DNA from: Rhizobium sp. J15
Lineage (GTDB): Bacteria; Pseudomonadota; Alphaproteobacteria; Rhizobiales; Rhizobiaceae
Length of the DNA stretch: 64,000 nt
Reading direction: 5' to 3'
NCBI RefSeq assembly: GCF_002531825.1
Contig: NZ_NWSX01000004.1
Span: 1-64,000, forward strand
Shown here piece by piece: positions 6,839 to 16,071 of this stretch (its first letter is position 1; the number at the start of each line of letters is the position of its first letter). Made by a program: the position numbers and the translations under genes. The notes below the pieces were generated by a model, which saw nothing but the letters and a program-made list of their open reading frames with translations, had not been told where the DNA came from and searched no databases.

Positions 6839-7770
6839 CAATCCAGACTGTCGATCCAAGAGCATTGCGCGATGCATTCGGGGCTTTCCCGACCGGCGTG
6901 ACCGTCGTCACCGCCTGCGACAGGGAGGGGCATCCGATCGGCTTCACCGCGAATTCCTTCACCTCGGTCTCCCTCAACCCGCCGCTGCTTCTCGTCTGCC
7001 TTGCCAAGACCTCGCGCAATTTCGCCACCATGACCGGCGCGCAGCATTTCGCGATCAACGTGCTGTCGGAAACGCAGAAGGACGTGTCGAATACTTTCGC
7101 GCGTCCTGTCGAAGACCGCTTTGCGGCGGTCGAATGGGCCAAGGGGTCGGCCGGTTGCCCGATCTTCTCGAATGTCGCGGCCTGGTTCGAATGCGCCATG
7201 GAAGAGGTCATCGAGGCCGGCGACCATGTCATCCTGATGGGGCGCATCGAATCCTTCGATAATAGCGGCCGCAACGGTCTCGGTTATGCCCGCGGCGGCT
7301 ATTTCACGCCGACGCTTGCAAGCAAGGCGGTTTCCGCCGCCGCCGAAGGCAATATCGAGCTTGCGGCCGTCGTCGAACGCCGCGGAGAGGTCCTGCTGCT
7401 GGGCGAGGATGTGCTCTCCCTGCCGAGCATCGACGCCCATGACGGCAACCCGACCGAAGCGCTGCAAAAATACTTGGAGACGCTCACCGGGCTGACGGTC
7501 AGCATCGGCTTTCTCTATTCGGTCTACGAAGGCAAGAGCGATGGCAAGCAGCACATCGTCTATCACGCCGTTGCCGGGGACGGCGAGCCTGCCGGCGGCA
7601 GGTTCGTAAAGCCCGACGCATTGGCTGCGGCAAAATTCAAGACCAGTTCGACCGCCGATATCGTCAATCGCTTCGCGATGGAAAGCTCGATCGGCAATTT
7701 CGGCGTCTATTTCGGTGACGAGACCGGCGGCAAGATTCATCCCATTCCAGCCAAGGGCGCAAAAGCATGA
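6835..7770 (+). CDS. Flavin reductase with C-terminal accessory domain
   Basis: 311 aa. Residues about 5-165 form an HpaC/ActVB-type flavin reductase domain (DAFGAFPTGVTVVTA, FTANSFTSVSLNPPLLLVCL, GDHVILMGRIESF) that supplies reduced FMN/FAD from NAD(P)H. The extra C-terminal ~140 residues (from about 180) do not belong to the reductase core and read like a small alpha/beta domain; I cannot assign it firmly. Coupled by ATGA overlaps to both neighbours, so it is the obvious partner of the luciferase-like monooxygenase that follows. Confidence 0.9.
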   Translation: MTIQTVDPRALRDAFGAFPTGVTVVTACDREGHPIGFTANSFTSVSLNPPLLLVCLAKTSRNFATMTGAQHFAINVLSETQKDVSNTFARPVEDRFAAVEWAKGSAGCPIFSNVAAWFECAMEEVIEAGDHVILMGRIESFDNSGRNGLGYARGGYFTPTLASKAVSAAAEGNIELAAVVERRGEVLLLGEDVLSLPSIDAHDGNPTEALQKYLETLTGLTVSIGFLYSVYEGKSDGKQHIVYHAVAGDGEPAGGRFVKPDALAAAKFKTSSTADIVNRFAMESSIGNFGVYFGDETGGKIHPIPAKGAKA

Positions 7771-8807
7771 AGTTCTCCCTCTTCGTCCATATGGAACGGC
7801 TCGACGCCAGCCAGAGCCATAAAAGCCTCTATGAGGAATTCGTCGCGCTCTGCGAGATCGCCGACAAGGGCGGCATGCATGCGATCTGGACGGGCGAGCA
7901 TCACGGCATGGATTTCACCATCGCGCCCAACCCGTTCGTGACCATTGCCGATCTCGCGCGCCGCACGTCGCGGGCAAGGCTCGGGACGGGAACGGTGATC
8001 GCCCCCTTCTGGCATCCGATCAAGCTTGCCGGCGAAGCGGCGATGACCGACATCATCTGCGACGGTAGGCTCGATATCGGCATTGCCCGCGGCGCTTATT
8101 CCTTCGAATATGAGCGCCTGCTGCCGGGTCTTGATGCCTGGGGCGCCGGCCAGCGCATGCGCGAACTCATCCCGGCGGTCAAGGGCATATGGGCTGGCGA
8201 CTACGCCCATGACGGCGAGTTCTTCAAGTTTCCCGCGACCACCTCGGCGCCGAAGCCGCTGCAGCAGCCGAACCCGCCAATCTGGGTTGCGGCGCGCGAT
8301 CCGAATTCGCATGAATTTGCCGTCGCCAACGGCTGCAACGTTCAGGTGACGCCGCTCTGGCAGGGCGATGACGAGGTCCAGTCGCTGATGGACCGATTCA
8401 ACGATGCCTGCGCCAAGAACCCTGATATCGAGCGGCCGAAGATCATGCTGCTGCGCCACACCTATGTCGGCTCCTCGGAAGAGGACGTCGCCCAGGCGGC
8501 CCATGAACTCAGTGTTTACTACAACTACTTCTTCGCCTGGTTCAAGAACGAGAAGGCGATTGCCCAAGGCCTGATCGAACGCATTCCCGACGAGCAGATC
8601 CGGGCAAATGCGATGCTTTCGGATCAGGTCATGCGCACCAACAATGTGGTTGGAGACGCCCGGACCGTCATCGACCGGCTCAAGGCCTATGAAGCCCTCG
8701 GTTATGACGAATATTCCTTCTGGATCGACACCGGCATGAGTTTCGAGCGCAAGAAGGCGTCGCTCGAACGCTTCATCGCCGAGGTCATGCCGGCATTTCA
8801 GGAGTAA
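7767..8807 (+). CDS. Luciferase-like (LLM class) flavin-dependent monooxygenase
   Basis: 346-aa member of the bacterial luciferase superfamily, a TIM-barrel enzyme using reduced flavin and O2. Typical features are MKFSLFVHMERL at the N-terminus, IWTGEHHG (about 38-45), ARLGTGTVIAPFWHPIKLAGE (partly: 'LGTGTVIAPFWHPIKLA') and DGRLDIGIARG. It overlaps the reductase gene, so the two make a two-component monooxygenase. Related enzymes hydroxylate or ring-open N-heterocycles, alkanesulfonates and chelators; which class applies here cannot be read from sequence. Confidence 0.93.
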   Translation: MKFSLFVHMERLDASQSHKSLYEEFVALCEIADKGGMHAIWTGEHHGMDFTIAPNPFVTIADLARRTSRARLGTGTVIAPFWHPIKLAGEAAMTDIICDGRLDIGIARGAYSFEYERLLPGLDAWGAGQRMRELIPAVKGIWAGDYAHDGEFFKFPATTSAPKPLQQPNPPIWVAARDPNSHEFAVANGCNVQVTPLWQGDDEVQSLMDRFNDACAKNPDIERPKIMLLRHTYVGSSEEDVAQAAHELSVYYNYFFAWFKNEKAIAQGLIERIPDEQIRANAMLSDQVMRTNNVVGDARTVIDRLKAYEALGYDEYSFWIDTGMSFERKKASLERFIAEVMPAFQE

Positions 8808-8811
8808 GGCC

Positions 8812-10275
8812 ATGCGGCGTTTCCAGCATTACATCGATGGCGAATTCTCGGATGGTGAAGCGTCCTATCCAAGCATCGATCCGGCTTCCGGTACGGTCTG
8901 GGCAGAGATGCCCGAAGCGCGCGAGGGTGATGTCGACCGGGCTGTGAACGCTGCAGAAAGGGCGCTCTACGACGGCCCCTGGGCGAAGATGACGGCGACG
9001 CAGCGCGGCAAGCTGCTCTACAAGCTGGCCGACCTCGTTGCCGCCAATGCGCAGATCCTCGCTGAACTGGAGACGCGCGATACCGGCAAGATCATCCGCG
9101 AAACATCCGCGCAGATCGCTTATGTCGCCGAATATTATCGCTACTATGCAGGTATCGCAGACAAGATCGAAGGCTCCTACCTGCCGATCGACAAGCCTGA
9201 CATGGATGTCTGGCTTCGCCGCGAGCCGATCGGCGTCGTCGCCATGGTCGTGCCGTGGAACAGCCAGCTCTTCCTGTCGGCGGTCAAGATCGGCCCGGCG
9301 CTTGCGGCCGGCTGCACCATGGTGGTCAAGGCCTCGGAAGACGGACCGGCGCCGCTTCTCGAATTCGCGCGTCTCGTGCACGAGGCGGGCTTCCCCGCCG
9401 GCGTCGTCAACATCATCACCGGTTTCGGCGCTTCCTGCGGTGCGGCGCTTGGCCGTCACCCGAAGGTCGCCCATGTTGCCTTTACCGGCGGTCCGGAAAC
9501 CGCGCGGCATGTCGTTCGCAATTCGGCCGAAAACCTCGCCTCCACCTCGCTCGAACTCGGTGGCAAGTCGCCCTTCATCGTCTTTGCCGATGCCGACCTC
9601 GAAAGTGCCGCCAATGCCCAGGTCGCGGGCATCTTCGCCGCGACGGGGCAGAGCTGTGTCGCTGGCTCGCGCCTGATCGTCGAGCGCAGCATCAAGGACA
9701 GGTTCGTCGCGCTGCTGCGTGAGAAGGCGGAAGCGATCCGGATCGGCGCGCCGCTCGACATGGCGACTGAAGTCGGCCCGCTTGCCACTAGGCGCCAGCA
9801 GGACAATATCGGCGCCCTCGTCGACAGATCGATCGAAAGCGGCGCCCGTCTCGTCACCGGCGGACGCAAGATCGATGGCGAAGGCTATTATTTCCCGCCG
9901 ACGATCCTCGACTGCGACGATGTCGCTTCACCCTCGCTGGTCGAGGAATTCTTCGGGCCGGTCCTTTCTGTCGTCTCCTTCGAGACCGAGGCCGAGGCGC
10001 TCAGGCTTGCGAACGACACCAGCTACGGCCTGGCTTCGGGCATCTTCACCCAGAACCTTACCCGGGCGCACCGGCTGATGAAGGGCATCCGCGCCGGGAT
10101 CGTCTGGGTCAACACCTACCGCGCCGTCTCGCCGATCGCGCCGTTCGGCGGTTTCGGTCTGTCAGGTCACGGCAGGGAAGGCGGCATGGCTGCGGCGCTC
10201 GACTATACCCGCACCAAGACGATCTGGCTGAGGACCTCGGACGATCCGATCCCCGATCCTTTCGTGATGAGGTGA
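8812..10275 (+). CDS. NAD(P)-dependent aldehyde dehydrogenase
   Basis: 487-aa aldehyde dehydrogenase superfamily enzyme, full length. Catalytic Cys282 lies in TGQSCVAGSR and general-base Glu248 in LELGGKSP; the cofactor region MVVPWNSQLFLSAVKIGPAL is present around 145-165. It follows the monooxygenase by 4 nt and probably oxidises an aldehyde released by oxygenation and hydrolysis. It is distinct from the second dehydrogenase at 14536 (different N-terminus and motif context), so the pathway may have two aldehyde steps. Confidence 0.94.
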   Translation: MRRFQHYIDGEFSDGEASYPSIDPASGTVWAEMPEAREGDVDRAVNAAERALYDGPWAKMTATQRGKLLYKLADLVAANAQILAELETRDTGKIIRETSAQIAYVAEYYRYYAGIADKIEGSYLPIDKPDMDVWLRREPIGVVAMVVPWNSQLFLSAVKIGPALAAGCTMVVKASEDGPAPLLEFARLVHEAGFPAGVVNIITGFGASCGAALGRHPKVAHVAFTGGPETARHVVRNSAENLASTSLELGGKSPFIVFADADLESAANAQVAGIFAATGQSCVAGSRLIVERSIKDRFVALLREKAEAIRIGAPLDMATEVGPLATRRQQDNIGALVDRSIESGARLVTGGRKIDGEGYYFPPTILDCDDVASPSLVEEFFGPVLSVVSFETEAEALRLANDTSYGLASGIFTQNLTRAHRLMKGIRAGIVWVNTYRAVSPIAPFGGFGLSGHGREGGMAAALDYTRTKTIWLRTSDDPIPDPFVMR

Positions 10276-10279
10276 CGCG

Positions 10280-10603
10280 ATGTTTTACGAAATCCGCACC
10301 TATCGGCTGAAGAACGGAACGATCCCGCAATATCTCAAGGTCGTCGAGGAAGAGGGTATCGAAATCCAGAAGAGCCATCTCGGCACGCTGGTCGGCTACT
10401 TCTTTTCGGAGATCGGCACGATCAACGAGATCGTCCACATCTGGGCCTTTACCAGCCTGGACGACCGGGAGGCGAGACGCCAGAGGCTTCTGGCCGATCC
10501 CCGCTGGCAGGCTTTCCTGCCCAAGATTCGCGACCTCATCGAGGTGGCGGAAAACAAGATTATGAAGCCAGCAAGTTTCTCTCCCCGGAGCGAGGCGCAC
10601 TGA
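10280..10603 (+). CDS. NIPSNAP family protein
   Basis: 107-aa NIPSNAP-domain protein, a dimeric alpha/beta-barrel fold: MFYEIRTYRLKNGTIPQYL at the start and VHIWAFTSLDDREARRQRL in the second half are the family hallmarks. Members often sit in oxygenase and degradation operons, where they may act as small-molecule binding or monooxygenase-like accessory proteins, but no reaction is established. Four bases after the aldehyde dehydrogenase, hence the same operon. Confidence 0.9.
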   Translation: MFYEIRTYRLKNGTIPQYLKVVEEEGIEIQKSHLGTLVGYFFSEIGTINEIVHIWAFTSLDDREARRQRLLADPRWQAFLPKIRDLIEVAENKIMKPASFSPRSEAH

Positions 10604-10651
10604 CGGCATAAGGCATACCCGTAGGACAAACCAGAACAGGGATAAGGGAAC

Positions 10652-11662
10652 ATGAAAACGACATTTGCTTTCGCGGCGGTTGCCGCATTCGTCGCGGTCT
10701 CCGCGCCGGCCAAGGCCGAAAACATGGTCTTCTCGAGCTGGGGCGGCACGACCCAGGATGCGCAGAAGGCGGCATGGGCAAGCCCGTTCACCGAAAAGAC
10801 CGGCATCACCGTCGTGCAGGACGGCCCGACCGACTACGGCAAGCTCAAGGCCATGGTCGAGGCCGGCGAAGTCACCTGGGACGTCGTCGACGTCGAAGGC
10901 GACTATGCCGCCCAGGCCGGCAAGAACGGCCAGCTCGAGAAGCTCGACTTCTCGGTCATCGACAAATCCAAGCTCGATCCGCGCTTCGTCACCGATTATT
11001 CGGTCGGCAGCTTCTATTATTCCTTCGTCATCGGCTGCAATGCCGATGCCGTCAAAGCCTGCCCGAAGACATGGGCCGACCTGTTCGACACGGCCAAGTT
11101 TCCCGGCAAGCGCACCTTCTACAAGTGGTCGGCTCCCGGCGTGATCGAAGCGGCGCTGCTTGCCGACGGCGTGCCGGCCGACAAGCTTTATCCGCTCGAT
11201 CTCGACCGCGCCTTCAAGAAGCTCGATACGATCAAGTCCGATATCATCTGGTGGTCGGGCGGCGCTCAGTCGCAGCAGCTCCTGGCATCCGCCGAAGCCC
11301 CCTTCGGCAGCGTCTGGAACGGCCGCATGACGGCACTTGCCGCGACCGGCATCAAGGTTGAAACCTCCTGGGAACAGAACATCACCGCTGCCGATGCGCT
11401 CGTCGTGCCGAAGGGCTCGCCGAATGTCGAAGCCGCGATGAAGTTCATTGCCCTGGCGACCTCGGCCGAGCCGCAGGCCGCCCTGGCAAAGGCCACCGGC
11501 TATGCGCCGATCAATATCGACTCGGCCAAGCTGATGGATCCGGAAACCGCCAAGACCCTGCCGGACCAGCAGACCGCAAGCCAGGTCAATGCCGATATGA
11601 ACTATTGGGCCGATAATCGCGATGCGATCGGCGAGAAGTGGTACGCTTGGCAGGCGAAGTAA
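10652..11662 (+). CDS. Polyamine-type ABC transporter substrate-binding protein (PotD-like)
   Basis: 336-aa periplasmic binding protein. A Sec signal peptide (MKTTFAFAAVAAFVAVSAPA, cleavage about AKA-EN) is followed by VFSSWGGTTQDAQKAAW, the usual opening of the PotD/Fbp-like cluster that binds spermidine, putrescine, opines or other small amines. 48 nt after the NIPSNAP gene and followed by two permeases and an ATPase. A perfect hairpin after the gene probably raises its expression over the membrane parts. Likely brings in the substrate of the upstream enzymes. Confidence 0.93.
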   Translation: MKTTFAFAAVAAFVAVSAPAKAENMVFSSWGGTTQDAQKAAWASPFTEKTGITVVQDGPTDYGKLKAMVEAGEVTWDVVDVEGDYAAQAGKNGQLEKLDFSVIDKSKLDPRFVTDYSVGSFYYSFVIGCNADAVKACPKTWADLFDTAKFPGKRTFYKWSAPGVIEAALLADGVPADKLYPLDLDRAFKKLDTIKSDIIWWSGGAQSQQLLASAEAPFGSVWNGRMTALAATGIKVETSWEQNITAADALVVPKGSPNVEAAMKFIALATSAEPQAALAKATGYAPINIDSAKLMDPETAKTLPDQQTASQVNADMNYWADNRDAIGEKWYAWQAK

Positions 11663-11682
11663 GCCGAAATTCGAGATGAACG

Positions 11683-11705
11683 GGCACGGCGAAGGTCGCC
11701 GTGCC
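11683..11705 (+). terminator. Hairpin between binding-protein and permease genes
   Basis: GGCACGGCGA (11683-11692) and TCGCCGTGCC (11696-11705) form a perfect 10-bp stem with a 3-nt loop, 20 bp after the binding-protein stop. Position fits an mRNA-stabilising or partial-termination element giving more binding protein than permease. No T run. Confidence 0.6.
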
Positions 11706-11774
11706 TCACCGCAGCGCCAATGCCATTGGTTTCACTTCGGCGCCCCGCGGTATTGACGGGTGGGAAGGACTGTC

Positions 11775-12647
11775 ATGTCGACGTATAGCGATGCCTCCGG
11801 CATAGTTGCGCCCTTGCCAAAGGCGCAGAGAGCAACAGGTTTTGGCGGAGTCGTTCCGGCTCTCGCCTTTGTCGGCATCTTTTTCATCGTGCCGGTGGCG
11901 ATACTCCTGCTGCGCAGCGTGCTGGAACCCGTGCCGGGCCTGGGAAACTATGCGCAGCTGATCGGCTCCGCGACCTATCTGAAGATCTTCGCCAATACCT
12001 TCATCGTTTCGGGTTTCGTCACGGTGATTTCGCTCGCGATCGGCTTTCCCGTCGCCTGGGCGCTGGCGATCATGCCCGGACGGCTGACCTCGGTGATCTT
12101 TGCGATCCTGCTGCTCTCGATGTGGACCAACCTGCTGGCCCGCACCTATGCCTGGATGGTGCTGCTGCAGCGCACCGGGCTTATCAACAAGATGCTGATG
12201 GGAATGGGCCTGATCGACCAGCCGCTGGCGCTCGTCAACAATCTGACCGGCGTGACGATCGGCATGACCTATATCATGCTGCCCTTCATCATCCTGCCGC
12301 TCTATGGCGTGATCAAGAAGATCGACCCCTCGACGCTGCAGGCGGCCGCCCTTTGCGGCGCCAATCGCTGGCAGTGTCTGACGCGTGTTCTCCTGCCGCT
12401 CGCCATGCCCGGCATGGCGGCCGGCGCGCTGATGGTCTTCGTCATGTCGCTCGGCTATTTCGTGACACCATCGCTTCTCGGCGGCACGGCCAACATGATG
12501 CTCGCGGAGCTGATCGCGCAGTTCGTGCAGTCGCTGGTCAATTGGGGAATGGGCGGCGCCGCGGCGCTGGTTCTCCTGATCGTGACGCTCTCGCTCTATG
12601 CCGTACAGCTGCGCTTCTTCGGCAATCAGAACCCGGGAGGACGTTGA
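11775..12647 (+). CDS. ABC transporter permease (PotB-like)
   Basis: 290-aa inner-membrane permease with about six hydrophobic segments and a MetI-type EAA-like loop in the cytoplasmic region (LQAAALCGANRWQCLTRVLLP, partly quoted as 'AAALCGANRWQCLTRVLLP'). Start at ATG 11775 chosen for the GGAAGGA ribosome site; five codons upstream is another in-frame start with no such site. Partner of the following permease and ATPase in polyamine-type uptake. Confidence 0.92.
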   Translation: MSTYSDASGIVAPLPKAQRATGFGGVVPALAFVGIFFIVPVAILLLRSVLEPVPGLGNYAQLIGSATYLKIFANTFIVSGFVTVISLAIGFPVAWALAIMPGRLTSVIFAILLLSMWTNLLARTYAWMVLLQRTGLINKMLMGMGLIDQPLALVNNLTGVTIGMTYIMLPFIILPLYGVIKKIDPSTLQAAALCGANRWQCLTRVLLPLAMPGMAAGALMVFVMSLGYFVTPSLLGGTANMMLAELIAQFVQSLVNWGMGGAAALVLLIVTLSLYAVQLRFFGNQNPGGR

Positions 12648-12648
12648 T

Positions 12649-13449
12649 ATGTTGCTCAATTTCGACCGTCTCGGCTGGTGGAAATACATTCTTCTCGGCA
12701 TAACGCTTCTGACCGCAGCCTTCCTGCTGCTGCCGATCGTCTTCATCGCGGCTCTGTCCTTCGGCTCCTCGCAATGGCTGATCTTTCCGCCGCCGGGCTG
12801 GACCTTCCAGTGGTACAGCGAGCTCTTCGCCGACCCGCGCTGGCTGGAATCGGCTTTGACGAGCTTGAGGATCGCGGTCATCGTGACCGTCCTGTCGGTT
12901 CTGCTCGGGCTCGTGACGTCCTTCGGGCTGGTGCGCGGTTCCTTCATGTTCCGCGATGCGCTGAAAGCGCTGTTTCTGACCCCGATGATCCTGCCTGTCG
13001 TCGTTCTGGCCGTTGCTCTCTACGCCTTCTTCCTCCGAATCGGCCTTGGCGGCACTTTGACGGGCTTTGTCATTTCGCACCTTGTTCTGGCGCTGCCCTT
13101 CTCGATCCTGTCCATCTCGAGTGCGCTGGAAGGCTTCGACAAGTCGATCGAGGATGCGGCGGTGCTCTGCGGCGCCTCGCCTCTGGAAGCGAAGATCAGG
13201 GTCACGCTTCCTGCGATCAGCCATGGGCTGTTTTCGGCTGCCGTTTTCTCCTTCCTGACATCCTGGGACGAGGTGGTGGTGGCGATCTTCATGTCGAGCC
13301 CGACCCTGCAGACGCTGCCCGTGAAGGTATGGGCGACGCTCCGGCAAGACCTGACGCCTGTTGTCGCAGCCGCGTCGACCCTTCTCATCCTTTTGACGAT
13401 CATCTTGATGGCGCTGGTTGCCGTCGTGCGTAAGGTACTGAAACAATGA
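12649..13449 (+). CDS. ABC transporter permease (PotC-like)
   Basis: 266-aa second permease of the importer. It begins MLLNFDRLGWWKYILLG and has six predicted membrane helices plus the EAA-type loop (IEDAAVLCGASPLEAKIRVTL, quoted from 'EDAAVLCGASPLEAKIRVTL'). It starts 1 nt after the previous stop and overlaps the ATPase start by 4 nt. A longer start at 12598 would lie inside the first permease and is not supported. Confidence 0.92.
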   Translation: MLLNFDRLGWWKYILLGITLLTAAFLLLPIVFIAALSFGSSQWLIFPPPGWTFQWYSELFADPRWLESALTSLRIAVIVTVLSVLLGLVTSFGLVRGSFMFRDALKALFLTPMILPVVVLAVALYAFFLRIGLGGTLTGFVISHLVLALPFSILSISSALEGFDKSIEDAAVLCGASPLEAKIRVTLPAISHGLFSAAVFSFLTSWDEVVVAIFMSSPTLQTLPVKVWATLRQDLTPVVAAASTLLILLTIILMALVAVVRKVLKQ

Positions 13450-14525
13450 ACGATGCATTCCTTCAGATCCGCGGAATACGCAAGGAATACGGCCCTGTGG
13501 TCGCCGTCCACGACGTCAATCTCGACGTTCGCCGCGGCGAGTTCCTGACCTTCCTCGGCCCCTCCGGATCCGGCAAGAGCACGACGCTCTATATCCTGGC
13601 CGGTTTTGAAAACCCGACGAAGGGCGACATCACGCTGGAGGGCAAGACCCTGCTCGCCACGCCGTCGCACAAGCGCAATATCGGCATGGTGTTCCAGCGC
13701 TACACGCTGTTTCCGCATCTGACGGTGGGCGAGAACATCGCCTTTCCGCTGAAGGTTCGGCGCAAGTCCAAGGCCGAGATCGACAGCAAGGTGAAGGAGA
13801 TGCTGCGCCTCGTCCGGCTCGAAGGCTTCGAGGACCGCAAGCCGGCGCAAATGTCCGGCGGCCAGCAGCAGCGTGTCGCGCTCGCCAGAGCCCTTGCCTA
13901 CGACCCGCCGGTGCTATTGATGGACGAACCGCTGTCGGCGCTCGACAAGAAGCTGCGCGAGGAAATCCAGCACGAGATCCGCCGCATTCACCAGCAGACC
14001 GAAGTCACGATCCTCTACGTCACCCATGATCAGGAAGAAGCGCTGCGCCTCTCCGACCGCATCGCCGTCTTCTCCAAGGGCGTCATCGACCAGATCGGAA
14101 CCGGTCCTGAACTTTACGCCAATCCCAAGACCCGCTTCGTCGCCGAATTCATCGGTGATAGCGATTTCATTTCCTGTGATCTCGTGTCGTCTGCCGACGG
14201 GCAGGCCACGATTTCGCTTGGTGGCGGCACTGTCTTCAACCATATTCCGGTCCATGGAAAAGGAATATCGGGCAAGAGGGCAGCTCTGATGCTGCGGCCG
14301 GAGCGTATTCGCCTGTCGCGGGCTCAGGCGGCAGGAGCCGGTCTTGCCGCGACGGTCAGCGACATCACCTTCCTCGGCAACAACATTCACGTCTCGACCG
14401 AAACGGCGAATGGCGAGGCGCTGGCGGTTCGCCTGCCGTTCGGTCACGAGGCGATCACCGGGCTCAGCCGCGGCGATAAGGTGCATCTCGAGTTCGATCC
14501 CGGTGCCGCTCACGTTTTCTGCTGA
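13446..14525 (+). CDS. ABC transporter ATP-binding protein (PotA-like)
   Basis: 359-aa ATPase. Walker A GPSGSGKST (about 38-46), signature MSGGQQQRVALARAL, Walker B LLMDEPLSALD, followed by a C-terminal TOBE/MOP regulatory domain from about 240, the layout of PotA/FbpC-type importers. The TYTLFPHLTVGEN-like Q-loop region reads FQRYTLFPHLTVGENI. Energises uptake by the two upstream permeases. Followed after 10 nt by the dehydrogenase gene, so the cluster is continuous. Confidence 0.94.
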   Translation: MNDAFLQIRGIRKEYGPVVAVHDVNLDVRRGEFLTFLGPSGSGKSTTLYILAGFENPTKGDITLEGKTLLATPSHKRNIGMVFQRYTLFPHLTVGENIAFPLKVRRKSKAEIDSKVKEMLRLVRLEGFEDRKPAQMSGGQQQRVALARALAYDPPVLLMDEPLSALDKKLREEIQHEIRRIHQQTEVTILYVTHDQEEALRLSDRIAVFSKGVIDQIGTGPELYANPKTRFVAEFIGDSDFISCDLVSSADGQATISLGGGTVFNHIPVHGKGISGKRAALMLRPERIRLSRAQAAGAGLAATVSDITFLGNNIHVSTETANGEALAVRLPFGHEAITGLSRGDKVHLEFDPGAAHVFC

Positions 14526-14535
14526 AAGTTGCCTT

Positions 14536-15990
14536 ATGAAGCTCAATGATCCCTCGCTGTTCCGTCAGGCGTGCCCGGTCGCCGATCGCTGGATCGAAGC
14601 GGAAGGCCGCCGGGCGGCGGCGATCCGCAACCCGGCGACGGGCGAGGTGCTGGGGTCCGTACCCGAACTCGGTGCCGCGGAAACGGAGGATGCCATCCGG
14701 GCAGCCGTCGCCGCTCAGAAGCTTTGGGCGAAGAAGACCGCCGGGGAACGCGCCGCCATTCTCAAGGCATGGCACCGCCTGATGATCGAAAACCGCGACG
14801 ATCTGGCGATGATCCTGACGCTGGAGCAGGGAAAACCGCTCGCTGAGGCCAAGGGGGAGATCACCTACGGGGCGAGCTTCGTCGAATGGTTCGCCGAAGA
14901 AGCAAGACGCATCAACGGCGAGATCATACCGGGGCATCAGCCGGACAAGCGCATCCTCGTGCTGCGCCAGCCCGCAGGTGTGGTGGCGGCGATCACGCCC
15001 TGGAACTTTCCGAACGCGATGATCACGCGCAAGGTCGGCCCGGCACTTGCGGCGGGCTGCGCCGTCGTTCTCAAGCCGGCGCCGCAGACGCCATTCTCTG
15101 CCATCGCGCTTGCCGTTCTCGCCGAACGAGCCGGCCTGCCGGCGGGTCTTCTCAGCATTGTCACCGGTGACGCAGCCGCAATCGGCGGGGTCCTGACGGC
15201 AAGCCGCGACATTCGGGTCCTGACCTTCACCGGCTCCACGCGAACCGGCGAACTGCTTTACCGGCAATGCGCGCCGACGATCAAGAAGCTCGGTCTCGAG
15301 CTTGGCGGCAACGCGCCCTTCATCGTCTTCGACGATGCCGATCTCGATGCGGCGGTCGAAGGCGCGCTGATCGCCAAGTTCCGCAACAATGGCCAGACCT
15401 GCGTCTGCGCCAACCGGCTTTATGTCCAGGACGGCGTCTATGAGGCATTCGCCGCCAAGCTCGCGACGGCGGTTGCGACGTTGAAGGTCGGTAATGGCCT
15501 GGAGCGCGACGTCGTGCTTGGCCCGCTCATCGACGACAACGCCGTCGCCAAGATAGAGACCCATATTCGCGATGCCGTCGCCAAGGGTGCGAGCGTCGTT
15601 TCAGGCGGCAAACGCCACGCGCTTGGCGGCCTGTTCTTCGAGCCGACGGTTCTGCGTGACGTCGATGCCGGCATGCAGGTGGCGCGCGAGGAAACCTTCG
15701 GGCCGCTTGCGCCGCTGTTTCGGTTCCGCGACGAGCAGGATGTCATCGAAAAGGCGAACGACACCGAATTCGGCCTTGCCTCCTATTTCTATGCGCGTGA
15801 TCTCTCGCGGGTCTTTCGTGTGGCCGAAGCGCTCGAATATGGGATGGTCGGCGTCAATACCGGTCTCGTTTCCACCGCTGAGGCTCCGTTCGGCGGCGTG
15901 AAGATGTCGGGTCTCGGCCGCGAGGGGTCGAGGCACGGGTTGGACGAATATACCGAACTCAAATATGTATGCCTGGGCGGCATCGCCTGA
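14536..15990 (+). CDS. Succinate-semialdehyde-type aldehyde dehydrogenase (GabD-like)
   Basis: 484-aa NAD(P)+-dependent dehydrogenase closest in pattern to GabD: ITPWNFPNAMITRKVGPALA region, Glu255 in LELGGNAP, catalytic Cys289 in NNGQTCVCANR with a second Cys two residues on as in redox-switched GabD proteins, and a C-terminal PFGGVKMSGLGREG motif. Converts a semialdehyde to the acid, feeding the TCA cycle if the substrate is succinate semialdehyde. Starts 10 nt after the ATPase gene; an upstream in-frame start would overlap that gene by almost 190 nt. Last gene of the cluster. Confidence 0.93.
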   Translation: MKLNDPSLFRQACPVADRWIEAEGRRAAAIRNPATGEVLGSVPELGAAETEDAIRAAVAAQKLWAKKTAGERAAILKAWHRLMIENRDDLAMILTLEQGKPLAEAKGEITYGASFVEWFAEEARRINGEIIPGHQPDKRILVLRQPAGVVAAITPWNFPNAMITRKVGPALAAGCAVVLKPAPQTPFSAIALAVLAERAGLPAGLLSIVTGDAAAIGGVLTASRDIRVLTFTGSTRTGELLYRQCAPTIKKLGLELGGNAPFIVFDDADLDAAVEGALIAKFRNNGQTCVCANRLYVQDGVYEAFAAKLATAVATLKVGNGLERDVVLGPLIDDNAVAKIETHIRDAVAKGASVVSGGKRHALGGLFFEPTVLRDVDAGMQVAREETFGPLAPLFRFRDEQDVIEKANDTEFGLASYFYARDLSRVFRVAEALEYGMVGVNTGLVSTAEAPFGGVKMSGLGREGSRHGLDEYTELKYVCLGGIA

Positions 15991-16071
15991 TCCTTAACCT
16001 TTGCGTTCCAGCGCCGCCCGTCTTTCAAACGGGACGCTGTAGCGCTCACGCAGGGACAATGAAAGATCGGC

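Noticed and set aside
11706..13850. Long antisense frames over the PotB/PotC/PotA-like genes
   Set aside because: Rich in His/Gln/Arg as expected for the complement of hydrophobic membrane codons; no recognisable domain.
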